28,439 bases of DNA from Rhodothermales bacterium (GCA_030833605.1 JAURGV010000002.1:1-28439); one strand, 5' to 3'. Shown: positions 5,833 through 15,082, counted from the first letter of the stretch. The notes: generated from the letters alone by a model not told the origin. Made by a program: numbers and translations.

Positions 5833-7134
5833 TTAATCGTGAGCAACCGTTCCGTTGGTCCCGATCAAGCCGTGCTTTTTGCCCACTTTATAAAATGCTT
5901 CTAAAATATAATCTAGATCTTGATTGGTGTGCGTAGCCATGTACGACGTGCGTAACAAGGATTGGCCTTGAGGTACCGCTGGCGGAACAACCGCATTCAC
6001 AAATACACCTTCTTCGAGTAGATCATGCCACATTTCAAGGCAGGTTCGCATCGTGTTCGCAACAACCGGTATAACCGGCGTTTGGCTCGCTAACACATTG
6101 AACCCGGCATTTTTAAAGCCCGTGCGCATGTAATCTGAGATTTCCCACAAGCGCTCCAACCGTTCCGGTTCGGCTTCTAGGATCTCAAGACACTTTAGAA
6201 CCGTCGCAACCGCAGATGGCGGCATGGAAGCACTGAATATGTGTGCTGATGCGGTGTGTCGGATAAATTCAATAACGTTTGTGCTTCCTACCACAAATCC
6301 GCCCAATGAGGCAAAACTTTTCGAGAACGTACCCGTGGTCAGATGAACCCGGTCGCCCAATCCAAAATGGGCAGCGCTACCACGGCCGCCCGGTCCGATA
6401 ACACCCACAGCGTGGGCATCGTCCAACATGAGAGCGGCTCCAAACTCTTCGGCTAATTCAACCATTTCAGGGACTTGCGCCACAGCACCGCTCATGCTAA
6501 ACACGCCATCCGAAACAATAAACTTTCCTGCTTCGGGAAAATCTCTGGTGGCTTTTTCCAATTGCTTACGCAAATGAGCCATATCGTCGTGACGATATCG
6601 AATGGTTTCAGCCGTAGACACTTTCATTCCTGCAACAATACAGGCATGGTTGTCTTTATCTGAAAAAATCAGGTCGCCTTTGCCGGCTAGGGACTGAATC
6701 ACTCCCTGATTGGTCATGTATCCCGTTGAAAACAGAACACACGCCTCCGTCCCCATGAATTTCGCTAGTCGTTTTTCGAGCTCAATGTGTAAATCTAGCG
6801 TACCATTTAAAAAACGAGAACCCGTGCAGCCGGTGCCATAATGTTCAATGGCGTCTTCAGCTGCCTTTTTGACGCGAGGATCAGAGAGAAGGCCCAAATA
6901 GTTATTTGAACCAGCCATAATTATTTCAAGACCTTGGATAATGGCGCGGGTGCCATCATTTTTTTCCACCGGACGGAAATAGGGGTAGAGATCCGCTGCT
7001 TTAATCTGCGCGAACACACCTTCTGCGTCGAAAAATCGATCACACTTTGTAAATAGACTTGGTTGACCGACAGGTGGTGTCATTACATTTGGTTTAATGA
7101 CAGCATCGCCAGATTTGCGAAACCTTTCAGACAT
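5833..7134 (-). CDS. spt: Serine palmitoyltransferase-type alpha-oxoamine synthase (PLP)
   Basis: A 433-residue fold-type I PLP enzyme of the alpha-oxoamine synthase family, which condense an amino acid with an acyl-CoA. Visible: SNNYLGL (residues 76-82), GTGCTGSR (100-107), the PLP-contacting DDAHAVG (Asp239, His241) and TFSKSFASLGGF with the PLP lysine at 272. The TFSKSxxSxGG form is typical of bacterial serine palmitoyltransferase; 8-amino-7-oxononanoate and 2-amino-3-ketobutyrate enzymes normally read T(F/L)GKALG. It would make 3-ketosphinganine from serine and palmitoyl-CoA, the first step of sphingolipid synthesis. No bio or tdh genes are near, and a possible ceramide synthase follows. 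An acyl carrier protein and the ketoreductase are not in the window. Confidence 0.82.
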   Translation of the reverse strand: MSERFRKSGDAVIKPNVMTPPVGQPSLFTKCDRFFDAEGVFAQIKAADLYPYFRPVEKNDGTRAIIQGLEIIMAGSNNYLGLLSDPRVKKAAEDAIEHYGTGCTGSRFLNGTLDLHIELEKRLAKFMGTEACVLFSTGYMTNQGVIQSLAGKGDLIFSDKDNHACIVAGMKVSTAETIRYRHDDMAHLRKQLEKATRDFPEAGKFIVSDGVFSMSGAVAQVPEMVELAEEFGAALMLDDAHAVGVIGPGGRGSAAHFGLGDRVHLTTGTFSKSFASLGGFVVGSTNVIEFIRHTASAHIFSASMPPSAVATVLKCLEILEAEPERLERLWEISDYMRTGFKNAGFNVLASQTPVIPVVANTMRTCLEMWHDLLEEGVFVNAVVPPAVPQGQSLLRTSYMATHTNQDLDYILEAFYKVGKKHGLIGTNGTVAHD

Positions 7135-7347
7135 ATTACGGAGCCCTTTATTCTGAACAACTACCCTGGTAAAGGTGCCAGAATTGCTTCCGTGAGAAAT
7201 CCACGAGTGCGCATCAAGCCCGGGCGGTCTAAATATACGTAATGTTAACTATCTGTTGCGTGCCTAAAGCTTTTAAGACAGTTTTGTGGTCAAAAACACG
7301 CCAGAAGCCCGTAAATGCGAACAGAATGGACCGGTTTCGAGAATTTA

Positions 7348-7998
7348 TCAATGGGATAAACCACGGTCGGCCCTGCGTTCCAAAGGAACGAGGGCTTGGA
7401 ACCGGATACCTCCCGGCGCAGGAGCGACCTCGAAACTAAGGTTCTCTCCTACATCAAAATCCAGTAAGTGCGCGCTTACAAATGCATCTAGCATGGCCAG
7501 ACTATACACTAAGCCGACCCCAATGAAGGAAAGGTCACGCGATCGGCGAAAAATATTTCGCTGGGCTTCGAGGGGTCTGGATGAGATGGTCCCAAATTGG
7601 GCTGCTACTTCGTCGTATGACGATTGGTACGAGGCTTTGGGGTTCGTTGTTAGGGACCCATTGTCCACGCTTTCCTGATACGCTTTGTACTGAAATGCGC
7701 GTCGGTATAACTGATAGTCTTGGTTGGCAGTAACAGCCGAATACAAGAGCCCACCAATCGCTCCGTATACAAACGGCAGCTTAATGTATTGTTTATTATA
7801 GATTTGGCCCCAACCGGGCACAACCGCAGATCGCCAAAGCGCCCCATTAGGCGTGCGTTCTAGAACATCGGGTTGGGAAGAGGTCTGAGCGAGGGCATAA
7901 TTCATCTCCGACATCCCAATGAAGCCACAAATCAAAACAATGATTATTCGGAGAGATGCCAAAAAAAGGCCTCGTTTAGCGGTCAAAGAAATCAGCAA
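7348..7998 (-). CDS. DUF5683 domain membrane protein
   Basis: A protein of up to 216 residues with an N-terminal signal sequence ending near YALAQ (about residues 13-38), then the DUF5683 hallmark WRSAVVPGWGQIYNKQYIK, a membrane segment (FVYGAIGGLLYSAV) and a second one (LSFIGVGLVYSLAMLDAFVSA). Function unknown; the domain is restricted mainly to Bacteroidota relatives and commonly follows parAB, as here. The TTG at 7998 is the longest start and overlaps the 3' end of parB by 23 bp; there is no ATG before the signal peptide, so a non-ATG start inside this overlap is expected but not certain. Confidence 0.8.
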   Translation of the reverse strand: MLISLTAKRGLFLASLRIIIVLICGFIGMSEMNYALAQTSSQPDVLERTPNGALWRSAVVPGWGQIYNKQYIKLPFVYGAIGGLLYSAVTANQDYQLYRRAFQYKAYQESVDNGSLTTNPKASYQSSYDEVAAQFGTISSRPLEAQRNIFRRSRDLSFIGVGLVYSLAMLDAFVSAHLLDFDVGENLSFEVAPAPGGIRFQALVPLERRADRGLSH

Positions 7999-8911
7999 TC
8001 CGTTCTAGATCTTCGTTGGAATAATATTCCAACTCAATCTTGCCGCCAGAACCTGTCGGCGCCGGTTTTACCATCACTTTCGTTCCTAAAACGCGCCTAA
8101 TCCGTTCTGAAAACCTAGAAAGCTCAATTTTTTCAGCCCCCGACATCTCTTTTAGCTTAGGTGCGACTTTTTTGGTTGGTTTCTGAAGCTCTTTTACTCT
8201 GCGCTCCACATCCCTAACGGACAAATCGTTTTCAACAATCTCCTCCATAACTTGTCGTTGGAGGGATTCATTTTCTAAAGACAGCAGAGCCCGAGCGTGA
8301 CCCGACGAAAGAATGCCGTCGCGAAGTCCCGCTTGAATCAGGGGTGGAAGCTTAAGCAGTCGAAGGAAATTGGCAATGGTTGACCTGTTTTTGCCAATTT
8401 TAACAGCGACATCTTCTTGCGTTAGGCTGCATTCATCAATGAGTCGTCGGTAGCCCAAAGCCACTTCAATGGGATTCAATGCCTCACGTTGCACGTTTTC
8501 GACAAGCGCCATTTCCAACATGGCTTCGGTATCGGCTTCTCGAATGTAAGCGGGAATACGGGTAAGCCCAGCGAGCTTAGCCGCTTTGAGGCGCCGTTCT
8601 CCCGAAATCAACTCATAACGATTGGCTCCCGCAGACCGGACCGTAATGGGCTGAATGATGCCCAGCTCCAGAATAGAGTCACTTAGCTCCTGAAGGGCTT
8701 GTTCGTCAAAGTGTTCGCGCGGTTGGTAGGGATTGGGCAGAACAGATTGAACATCTACTTCATTAATGGACCCAGCCGTCCGAATGCGTTCGTCAAAATT
8801 GTACAGCTTGGTCGATTCGATTCCCGGTGAAGCGTCAATGGCATCTTGAACGCCCGAATCCGGGAGTAACGCTCCAAGTCCACGGCCGAGGGCAGATTTT
8901 CTCTTAGACAT
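7976..8911 (-). CDS. parB: Chromosome partitioning protein ParB
   Basis: A 311-residue ParB/Spo0J. The N-terminus has the usual KRKSALGRGLGALLPD; then the CTP-binding ParB/Sulfiredoxin domain with NPYQPR and ISGERRLKAAKLAG (the GERR box), a helix-turn-helix (LTQEDVAVKIGKNRSTIANF) that binds parS, and a C-terminal dimer domain. It loads on parS as a sliding clamp and works with ParA to segregate origins. It starts 11 bp after parA, so the two are co-transcribed. I did not find a parS palindrome in this window. Confidence 0.96.
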   Translation of the reverse strand: MSKRKSALGRGLGALLPDSGVQDAIDASPGIESTKLYNFDERIRTAGSINEVDVQSVLPNPYQPREHFDEQALQELSDSILELGIIQPITVRSAGANRYELISGERRLKAAKLAGLTRIPAYIREADTEAMLEMALVENVQREALNPIEVALGYRRLIDECSLTQEDVAVKIGKNRSTIANFLRLLKLPPLIQAGLRDGILSSGHARALLSLENESLQRQVMEEIVENDLSVRDVERRVKELQKPTKKVAPKLKEMSGAEKIELSRFSERIRRVLGTKVMVKPAPTGSGGKIELEYYSNEDLERIADFFDR

Positions 8912-8922
8912 GCAGGTAAAGG

Positions 8923-9735
8923 TTAATTCGACTCACTTCGTGGATGGGAAGCAGCCAACTCGGTAAGATATTCTTGATTGGCGTGTAAAATTTCTCTAGC
9001 CAACCCAATGTAATTTCTTGAGCCGGTACTCGTGGCGTCGTATAGCAGCACGGGGCTCCCAAAACTGGGCGCTTCCGACAGTTTTACGTTTCGCTGGATA
9101 ATGGTTTGGAACACTTTTTCACCAAAGTACCGTCTGACTTCGCTTGCTACCTGGTTGGCTAAACGCAAACGGGCGTCAAACATGGTGAGAACAACTCCTT
9201 CTATTTCCAATGCGGGATTAAGGTGCTGGCGAACCAACTTGATGGTGTTCAAAAGCTGCCCCAATCCTTCTAGCGCAAAATATTCGGCCTGAACGGGAAT
9301 TAATACGGAATCCGCAGCCGTTAGGGAGTTTAAGGTCAACAATCCCAAAGACGGAGGGCAGTCAATAATGATAAAATCGAATTGATCTCGGACGGTGCTA
9401 AGGGCTTTTCGAAGCATTCGTTCGCGATCTACAATTTCGACCATTTCAATTTCCGCACCGACCAAATTGATGTGGCTAGGCAGCAACGACAAATAAGGCG
9501 TTTCCGTTTTCAGAATGGCTTCTGACGTTTCGACGGTACCTATTAAAATTTCGTAGGTCGATGCGACAACACTTTTAGGATCAATTCCAACTCCAGACGT
9601 TCCGTTGGCCTGCGGATCAAAGTCGATCAAAAGGGTAGGGTGCTCCATAGCTGCCAAGGAAGCAGCTAGGTTTATGGATGTCGTGGTTTTGCCAACACCC
9701 CCTTTTTGATTTGCAACGGCTATTATTTTTCCCAT
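8923..9735 (-). CDS. parA: Chromosome partitioning ATPase ParA
   Basis: A 270-residue ParA/Soj ATPase with the deviant Walker A motif KGGVGKTT (residues 11-18), the A' motif LLIDFDPQANGT, and the Walker B-like IIIDCPPSLG. Length matches chromosomal ParA without the N-terminal DNA-binding extension of plasmid types, which supports a chromosomal segregation role with ParB. First gene of parA-parB-DUF5683. The upstream region (9736-9972) has a hairpin and a DnaA-box sequence. Confidence 0.97.
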   Translation of the reverse strand: MGKIIAVANQKGGVGKTTTSINLAASLAAMEHPTLLIDFDPQANGTSGVGIDPKSVVASTYEILIGTVETSEAILKTETPYLSLLPSHINLVGAEIEMVEIVDRERMLRKALSTVRDQFDFIIIDCPPSLGLLTLNSLTAADSVLIPVQAEYFALEGLGQLLNTIKLVRQHLNPALEIEGVVLTMFDARLRLANQVASEVRRYFGEKVFQTIIQRNVKLSEAPSFGSPVLLYDATSTGSRNYIGLAREILHANQEYLTELAASHPRSESN

Positions 9736-9837
9736 TCTGCAGGGTTGAGTTCGGTCAATGGAATGGTGAGTGTTGTGAAACCGCCGTTTTGGAGGCCATA
9801 TTTAAATCTATGAAGAAGGGGGGTTTCTTACTACCTC

Positions 9838-9859
9838 TAACACAGGGGTGTTATCCACA
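9838..9859. promoter_or_regulatory. Hairpin abutting a perfect DnaA box upstream of parA
   Basis: TAACAC (9838-9843), a 4-base spacer and GTGTTA (9848-9853) form a perfect 6-bp inverted repeat. It overlaps TTATCCACA (9851-9859), an exact match to the DnaA box TTATNCACA. It lies in the 237-bp intergenic region shared by the divergent parA and helicase genes. DnaA control of parAB is plausible; one box alone can be chance. Confidence 0.35.
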
Positions 9860-9972
9860 ATCACACGGTAGAATTGTTTCTAGAGACGTAAAAAACATTA
9901 ATAAAATGGGTAATTTTTTAAGCCAATCCGATTACATTGAACCCAAGCAACGATCACGTCCGTTCCATCCAC

Positions 9973-12012
9973 ATGTCTCGAAAATTTATACTTACTCCTG
10001 AGCAAGAGCTGCCTGTAAGCAGTTTGACGATACCGTATCAGGAGGAATTGAATGAGGCTCAATTGGAGGTGGTGACATCGGGGCCAGGACCGCTTTTGGT
10101 CGTGGCAGGTGCAGGCACGGGTAAAACGCGTACCCTGATTTACCGTTTGGCTTATTTGGTTGAAACCGGAGTAGCTCCCGAACACATTGTGCTCCTTACG
10201 TTTACGCGGAGGTCAGCCAATGAAATGTTAAATCGAGCTACAGGCCTTCTGGATGGACGCTGTAAGCGAGTTCGCGGAGGGACCTTTCACGCGTTTTGTT
10301 TAACGCTGCTGAAAAAACATGCTTCCAAGCTGGGGTATCCGGATAACTTTACCTTGTTGGATTCTTCTGACTCTGCCGATGTGATCGATGTTATTCGTAC
10401 GTCTTCTTCTGTTAAAACGGGGGGGAAGCGGTTTCCTCGGAAAGGCACCCTGCAATCGATTTTTTCAGCCGTTAGAAATCGAGGAGTCTCCATTGCTTCC
10501 ATTTTGGAGTCCGGATATTCCCAATTTGCCGATTTTGAAGCGGATATTGAGCGCCTTTTTGGTAGCTACGCGAGATATAAGAAGCACCACGGTCTCATGG
10601 ATTACGATGACCTCTTAATCCTGACGTTGCAGCTTTTTAAGCAGGAACCGGATATTTTGAAGCAGGAGGCGTCGCTTTGTCGCCATGTTTTAGTCGACGA
10701 ATACCAAGACACCAACGCAGCCCAGGCGTTGATCGTTAAAGCCCTTTCGTCGGTCCACGGCAATGTGATGGTGGTGGGAGACGACGCGCAGAGCATTTAC
10801 CGATTCCGAGGAGCTGATTTTACCAACATACTCGAATTTCCCACGCAGTTTGCGGGCGCTTCTGTGCTCAAGTTGGAGCACAATTACCGGTCATCCCAAA
10901 AAATCCTGAATCTGGCAAACTCACTTCTCGAACAAGCCACGCGCAAGCACGACAAGCAGCTATTTACACTGCGGGAAGGCGGAGAATTGCCAGGATTGGT
11001 GCCCGCCCCCGACGATCGGTTTGAAAGTCGGTTTGTATCGCAACTCATTTTACAGTTCCGTGAGCAGGGAATCGGGCTGCATGAAATGGCCGTGTTATTT
11101 CGGAATGGGCATAATTCCTTCGACCTAGAGATGGAATTGAACCGAAAAAATATTCCCTTTTTGAAATACGGTGGTTTGAAACTGGCAGAAGCCGCTCATA
11201 TTAAGGATGTCGTTGCTTATCTGAAGGTTATCGAAAATCCCCGCGACGCTGTGGCTTGGAACCGGATATTGTTGCTGCTGGAAGGAGTCGGACCCAAAAC
11301 GGCGGGCAAGATTATAGAGTGGCTGGATGGGCACAGCGACGGTCCATTCGAAGTTCAGGAACGTCCGTTTTCAGGGGCCTATATCGAATCCCTCACGGCC
11401 CTGTTTGCCATGCTGCGATCTGTCAAAAAAGGGAACCAAACCCCGTCGGGCCAATTGGAATCCATCATTGCGTTTTATGGACCCATCCTTCAGCGGGTGT
11501 ATTACGAGGATTACCCCAAACGCGAGCAAGATCTTGAACATCTCATTGGACTAGGCACCTCGTATTCGAATCGATCGTCCTTGTTAGAGTCCATCGCGCT
11601 AGATCCGATTGAATTAACGGCAATTGATACAGAACCTACCGAAAGCGATGAACCTCCGTTGACCCTTTCCACCATCCATTCTGCAAAAGGCCTGGAATTT
11701 AAAGTTGTATTTATTATTCAAGCTCTGGATGGCGTAATTCCGTCTTCCTATTCCGTGGGAGATCAGGAAAGTCTTGAGGAAGAGCGTCGATTATTGTACG
11801 TCGCGGTGACCCGTGCAGCAGATTATTTGTTTTTATCCTACCCTATGCTTCAATTTAGACGTTATGATGGGCAGTATTTTACCATGCCGAGTCGTTTTTT
11901 AGAACATCTCCCACCTGAAATACTAGAACCCTGTTCACTTGTTGAGCAACAGCCAAACGCATTGAACGCAGCAGAAAAACAGTCACTTTTACCCCCTTCA
12001 ACCAAGCAATAG
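9973..12012 (+). CDS. UvrD/Rep/PcrA-type superfamily 1A DNA helicase
   Basis: A 679-residue 3'-5' helicase. Motifs in order: Q-motif region LNEAQLEVV, Walker A AGAGTGKT (about 45-52), TFTRRSANEM (Ia), VDEYQDTN (II), GDDAQSIYRFRGA (III), LEHNYRSS (IV), STIHSAKGLEFKVVFI (V) and EERRLLYVAVTRA (VI). These enzymes unwind DNA in repair or clear stalled forks. The size is close to Rep/PcrA and there is no nuclease domain, so it is not AddA/RecB. I chose ATG 9973; the frame extends to a TTG at 9937 with 12 more residues that look uninformative. The next gene starts 13 bp later and is probably co-transcribed. Confidence 0.93.
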   Translation: MSRKFILTPEQELPVSSLTIPYQEELNEAQLEVVTSGPGPLLVVAGAGTGKTRTLIYRLAYLVETGVAPEHIVLLTFTRRSANEMLNRATGLLDGRCKRVRGGTFHAFCLTLLKKHASKLGYPDNFTLLDSSDSADVIDVIRTSSSVKTGGKRFPRKGTLQSIFSAVRNRGVSIASILESGYSQFADFEADIERLFGSYARYKKHHGLMDYDDLLILTLQLFKQEPDILKQEASLCRHVLVDEYQDTNAAQALIVKALSSVHGNVMVVGDDAQSIYRFRGADFTNILEFPTQFAGASVLKLEHNYRSSQKILNLANSLLEQATRKHDKQLFTLREGGELPGLVPAPDDRFESRFVSQLILQFREQGIGLHEMAVLFRNGHNSFDLEMELNRKNIPFLKYGGLKLAEAAHIKDVVAYLKVIENPRDAVAWNRILLLLEGVGPKTAGKIIEWLDGHSDGPFEVQERPFSGAYIESLTALFAMLRSVKKGNQTPSGQLESIIAFYGPILQRVYYEDYPKREQDLEHLIGLGTSYSNRSSLLESIALDPIELTAIDTEPTESDEPPLTLSTIHSAKGLEFKVVFIIQALDGVIPSSYSVGDQESLEEERRLLYVAVTRAADYLFLSYPMLQFRRYDGQYFTMPSRFLEHLPPEILEPCSLVEQQPNALNAAEKQSLLPPSTKQ

Positions 12013-12025
12013 CGAGCAATCGAAA

Positions 12026-12517
12026 ATGGAGCGGTTTGGGTACGAGCCCCCTTTCCTTTTGAATTTGCCGGAAGTCCCGGGCCTCACGATTCATCATCAA
12101 GGGATCGGCGACTTAGATGCTATTCGCAAAATGAATCATTTGATTTTTGCCGAAGACCGGGTAATCAATTCGTTTGAAAAGGAAGACCTACTCATTTTAG
12201 AAGCTCGAATACATAACGAGCCCGTGGGCTTTAAGGTGGGCTATCGAGAGAATCAAAAAATATTCTACAGCGCGAAAGGAGGCATTTTACCGGATTACCG
12301 GCGCCAAGGCATAGCGTTGCATTTACTCAAGGATATGATGATTCGGGTCCAGCAAATGGGATATTCGCATTTCGCTTTCGATACTTTTCCCAATTTGCAC
12401 CCCGGAATGACCATTTTAGCTCTGGAAAATGGCTTTCGGTTAATTAAATCGGACTACAATTCGGTTTATAAGGAATACAGGCTCCGTTTTGAGCGTCGAT
12501 TGGTTGACGGTTTTTGA
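12026..12517 (+). CDS. GNAT family N-acetyltransferase
   Basis: A 163-residue single GNAT domain. The acetyl-CoA loop is GGILPDYRRQGIALHLL (Q/R-x-x-G-x-A type, about residues 89-105), preceded by the strand PVGFKVGY and followed by a typical C-terminal part (ALENGFRLIKSDYNSVYKEYRL). It acetylates an unknown amine or protein. It starts 13 bp after the helicase stop codon, so is likely translated from the same mRNA; nothing indicates a shared function. Confidence 0.85.
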   Translation: MERFGYEPPFLLNLPEVPGLTIHHQGIGDLDAIRKMNHLIFAEDRVINSFEKEDLLILEARIHNEPVGFKVGYRENQKIFYSAKGGILPDYRRQGIALHLLKDMMIRVQQMGYSHFAFDTFPNLHPGMTILALENGFRLIKSDYNSVYKEYRLRFERRLVDGF

Positions 12518-12603
12518 GGAATCTTGTTGAAGATCCAAATTAATTCGCAACCCCACTTATGGGCTGCCGTAACGTCTGCATTAACCATTGATTGAGGTTG
12601 TCT

Positions 12604-13842
12604 GTGCAAAAATTCGTGTTTGAGTTTTGGGAGTCTGCCCGAATCGCCGTTGCATCCGTTTGGAGCAACAAGATGCGAACCGTACTGACGACTCTAGGAA
12701 TTATCATAGGTATTGTTTCGGTAACCGGTATGGCTACCGTTGTGAATGGAATCGAGAAGGGATTTGAACGGGATATCGCCTCCTTGGGCACAGATGTCGT
12801 TTATATCGAAAAATGGCCTTGGGCGAATGGGCCAGGATTTAAGTGGTGGAAATACATAAATCGTCCCAATGTCACCGAAGATCTGGCTGAGGCATTGAAT
12901 GAGCGTTCAAGAGCGACAGAGCAGGCTACCGCTGTAGTGCGAACGTCACGCAGCCTGAAATCAGCCACGGAAACCATTAGCTCCGCCACCATAATGGGTG
13001 TGCAGGCCAATTACCCGCTCGTTCACGACGTGGATCTTGCCTCTGGATATTTTTTCAATGCCTTTGACGACCAAAGTGCTCGGCGAGTGGCCATTGTTGG
13101 GGCCATGATTGCTGAAAACATGTTTCCTTTTGGGAATCCGTTAGGCAAATCCATCACCATTGGCGGTTCAAAGTATGTAGTCATTGGCGTGATGGTCAAA
13201 AAAGGAGAAGGGAATCAAGGCGGCGGCGGCGAAGACTGGGGCGTTCAGATTCCATTTAATGCCTTTAAAAACCAATTTGGCGTGCGTTGGAGAGATGTCT
13301 CTGTTCGCGCAAAAGTAGTTTCGGGTTTTCCCGTAGTCGATGCGAAAGATGAAATGCGAGGCGTTTTGCGCCTTGCACGACAGTTGGATGCTCAGGATGA
13401 AGATGATTTTGAAATCAATGAACAAGCTTCGTTGAGAGCGCAAATTGAGCCTATTAAAAACGCCATTTTTGGAATTGGAATTGGTCTGACCGCGCTGGCA
13501 TTGTTAGTGGGTGGAATTGGTGTAATGAATATCATGTTTGTGACGGTGAAGGAAAGAACTCGAGAGATTGGGGTTCGAAAGGCCGTCGGAGCCAGGCGAA
13601 GTACCATTTTGATTCAATTTTTGGTAGAGGCCGTGGTAATTTGCATGGTAGGAGGACTGGTTGGAGTGGGACTCGCGTTCCCTCTTTCTTTGATCATTGG
13701 GGCTGTTTTGCCCGCTTCGTTGGATATGACAACGGTAGTGGTCGCCTTTACCATTTGTGTTGGCATCGGAATAATTTTTGGACTGGCACCCGCATGGTCT
13801 GCTGCTAAGTCTGCACCGATTGAGGCTCTTAGATATGAATAG
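12604..13842 (+). CDS. MacB/FtsX-type ABC transporter permease (first of tandem pair)
   Basis: A 412-residue permease with one N-terminal membrane helix (MRTVLTTLGIIIGIVSV), a large periplasmic MacB_PCD domain (about residues 45-270) and three C-terminal helices of the FtsX fold, including the signature VKERTREIGVRKAVGARR and the closing APIEALRYE. Such permeases work mechanically across the membrane with an ATPase and often a periplasmic adaptor, exporting peptides, lipids or lipoproteins. I chose GTG 12604, 6 bases after GAGG; upstream TTG codons are possible. It overlaps the second permease gene by 8 bp. There is no ATPase or adaptor gene alongside. Confidence 0.87.
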   Translation: MQKFVFEFWESARIAVASVWSNKMRTVLTTLGIIIGIVSVTGMATVVNGIEKGFERDIASLGTDVVYIEKWPWANGPGFKWWKYINRPNVTEDLAEALNERSRATEQATAVVRTSRSLKSATETISSATIMGVQANYPLVHDVDLASGYFFNAFDDQSARRVAIVGAMIAENMFPFGNPLGKSITIGGSKYVVIGVMVKKGEGNQGGGGEDWGVQIPFNAFKNQFGVRWRDVSVRAKVVSGFPVVDAKDEMRGVLRLARQLDAQDEDDFEINEQASLRAQIEPIKNAIFGIGIGLTALALLVGGIGVMNIMFVTVKERTREIGVRKAVGARRSTILIQFLVEAVVICMVGGLVGVGLAFPLSLIIGAVLPASLDMTTVVVAFTICVGIGIIFGLAPAWSAAKSAPIEALRYE

Positions 13843-15073
13843 AATGAGTTTTTTCGAGGCGATACGGATGGCTTTGGGTGCACTCAAAGGGCACAAGACG
13901 CGGTCGGCTCTTACGCTTCTTGGCATGGTCATTGGCGTATTTGCGATTATCGTTTCGGTGACAGCCGTTCAGGTAATCGACGTTTATTTCAAAGAAAAAC
14001 TACAGTTTCTTGGCTCATCTACCGTAAATATTACCCGGACTCCCGCCATCCAGCTCGGTCCCGGCGAACGTTCTGGGCGCAATAGGCCCAATATTACCTA
14101 CGACCAAGTAGAACGATTGGAAGATGCGATGCAAATCGCGGTCACCATTAGTCCCATGCATAATTTTATCATGGGAAAAATGTCGTATATGGATCGCGAA
14201 ACGGAACCCAATGTGTTCGTAATGGGAACCGACGAAGACATGTTGGGCAATTTTTCGTACGAACTGGAAATGGGACGATTCATCACGAGCGATGACGTTC
14301 AGTATGGTCGGTCCGTGTGCGTTTTGGGATCCGATATAGCGAAAGAATTATTTCCCAACGAAAATCCCATTCAAAAAGTTATCCGCACCGTGGGCAAGCG
14401 GTGTGAAGTGATTGGGGTTCTTCAAGAAAAAGGAAGTTTTCTCGGCTTCTCCCAAGACAATCGCGTCTATATACCCATTACGCGTGGTTTTTTTGATTAT
14501 GGAGGCACCAACAGAAACATCTCTTCTATTAGTGTGCGTGTTCATGATCCCATAATGATCAATGCGGCAACCGACGAATTAATTGGTCGCTTTCGTGTTA
14601 TCCGAGGTGTAGAACCTGGAGAAGAAAACAGCTTTGAGATTTCTACCAACGATTCCATGCAGGCCATTTTTGAGGCGTTTACTGGAACGTTAACCGCTGG
14701 TGGTGCCGGAATTGGACTAATTTCGCTATTGGCAGCAGGTATCGGCATCATGAACATCATGTTGGTTTCCGTTACCGAGCGTACCAGAGAAATAGGCATT
14801 CGCAAGTCCATTGGAGCACGTCGTAAAGACATCATGCGGCAATTCCTGTTTGAAGCGTTCTTTTTGTGTCAGATCGGAGGAATAATTGGTATCTTCCTCG
14901 GTGCGGCCGTTGGAAACGGCGTCGCATTTTATTTTGACATCACAGCAACGTTTCCTGTTGGATGGGCTATTACCGCCGTTGTGCTTGTTACCGGTATTGC
15001 ACTTGTATTTGGTGGGTATCCGGCGTTTAAAGCGGCTCGTTTAAGTCCAATTGATTCGTTGCGTTACGAATAG
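13835..15073 (+). CDS. MacB/FtsX-type ABC transporter permease (second of tandem pair)
   Basis: A 412-residue protein with the same architecture as its upstream neighbour: helix 1 (TRSALTLLGMVIGVFAIIVSV), a periplasmic domain, then the FtsX core with MNIMLVSVTERTREIGIRKSIGARR and the end LSPIDSLRYE. The two sequences are clearly related but far from identical, suggesting an old duplication forming a heterodimeric transporter. The start is ATG 13835, overlapping the preceding stop; ATG 13844 is equally possible. The MlaF-type ATPase at 18.2 kb belongs to another family, so the partner ATPase must lie outside the window. Confidence 0.87.
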   Translation: MNRMSFFEAIRMALGALKGHKTRSALTLLGMVIGVFAIIVSVTAVQVIDVYFKEKLQFLGSSTVNITRTPAIQLGPGERSGRNRPNITYDQVERLEDAMQIAVTISPMHNFIMGKMSYMDRETEPNVFVMGTDEDMLGNFSYELEMGRFITSDDVQYGRSVCVLGSDIAKELFPNENPIQKVIRTVGKRCEVIGVLQEKGSFLGFSQDNRVYIPITRGFFDYGGTNRNISSISVRVHDPIMINAATDELIGRFRVIRGVEPGEENSFEISTNDSMQAIFEAFTGTLTAGGAGIGLISLLAAGIGIMNIMLVSVTERTREIGIRKSIGARRKDIMRQFLFEAFFLCQIGGIIGIFLGAAVGNGVAFYFDITATFPVGWAITAVVLVTGIALVFGGYPAFKAARLSPIDSLRYE

Positions 15074-15082
15074 GGATGGTTC

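Noticed and set aside
7135..7347. Promoter for the SPT-like gene (TATATTTA on the minus strand)
   Set aside because: The -7 element lacks the final G and there is no TTTG at the right distance.
7976..9972. parS site next to parAB
   Set aside because: No TGTTTCACGTGAAACA-like palindrome was found in the region or elsewhere in the window.
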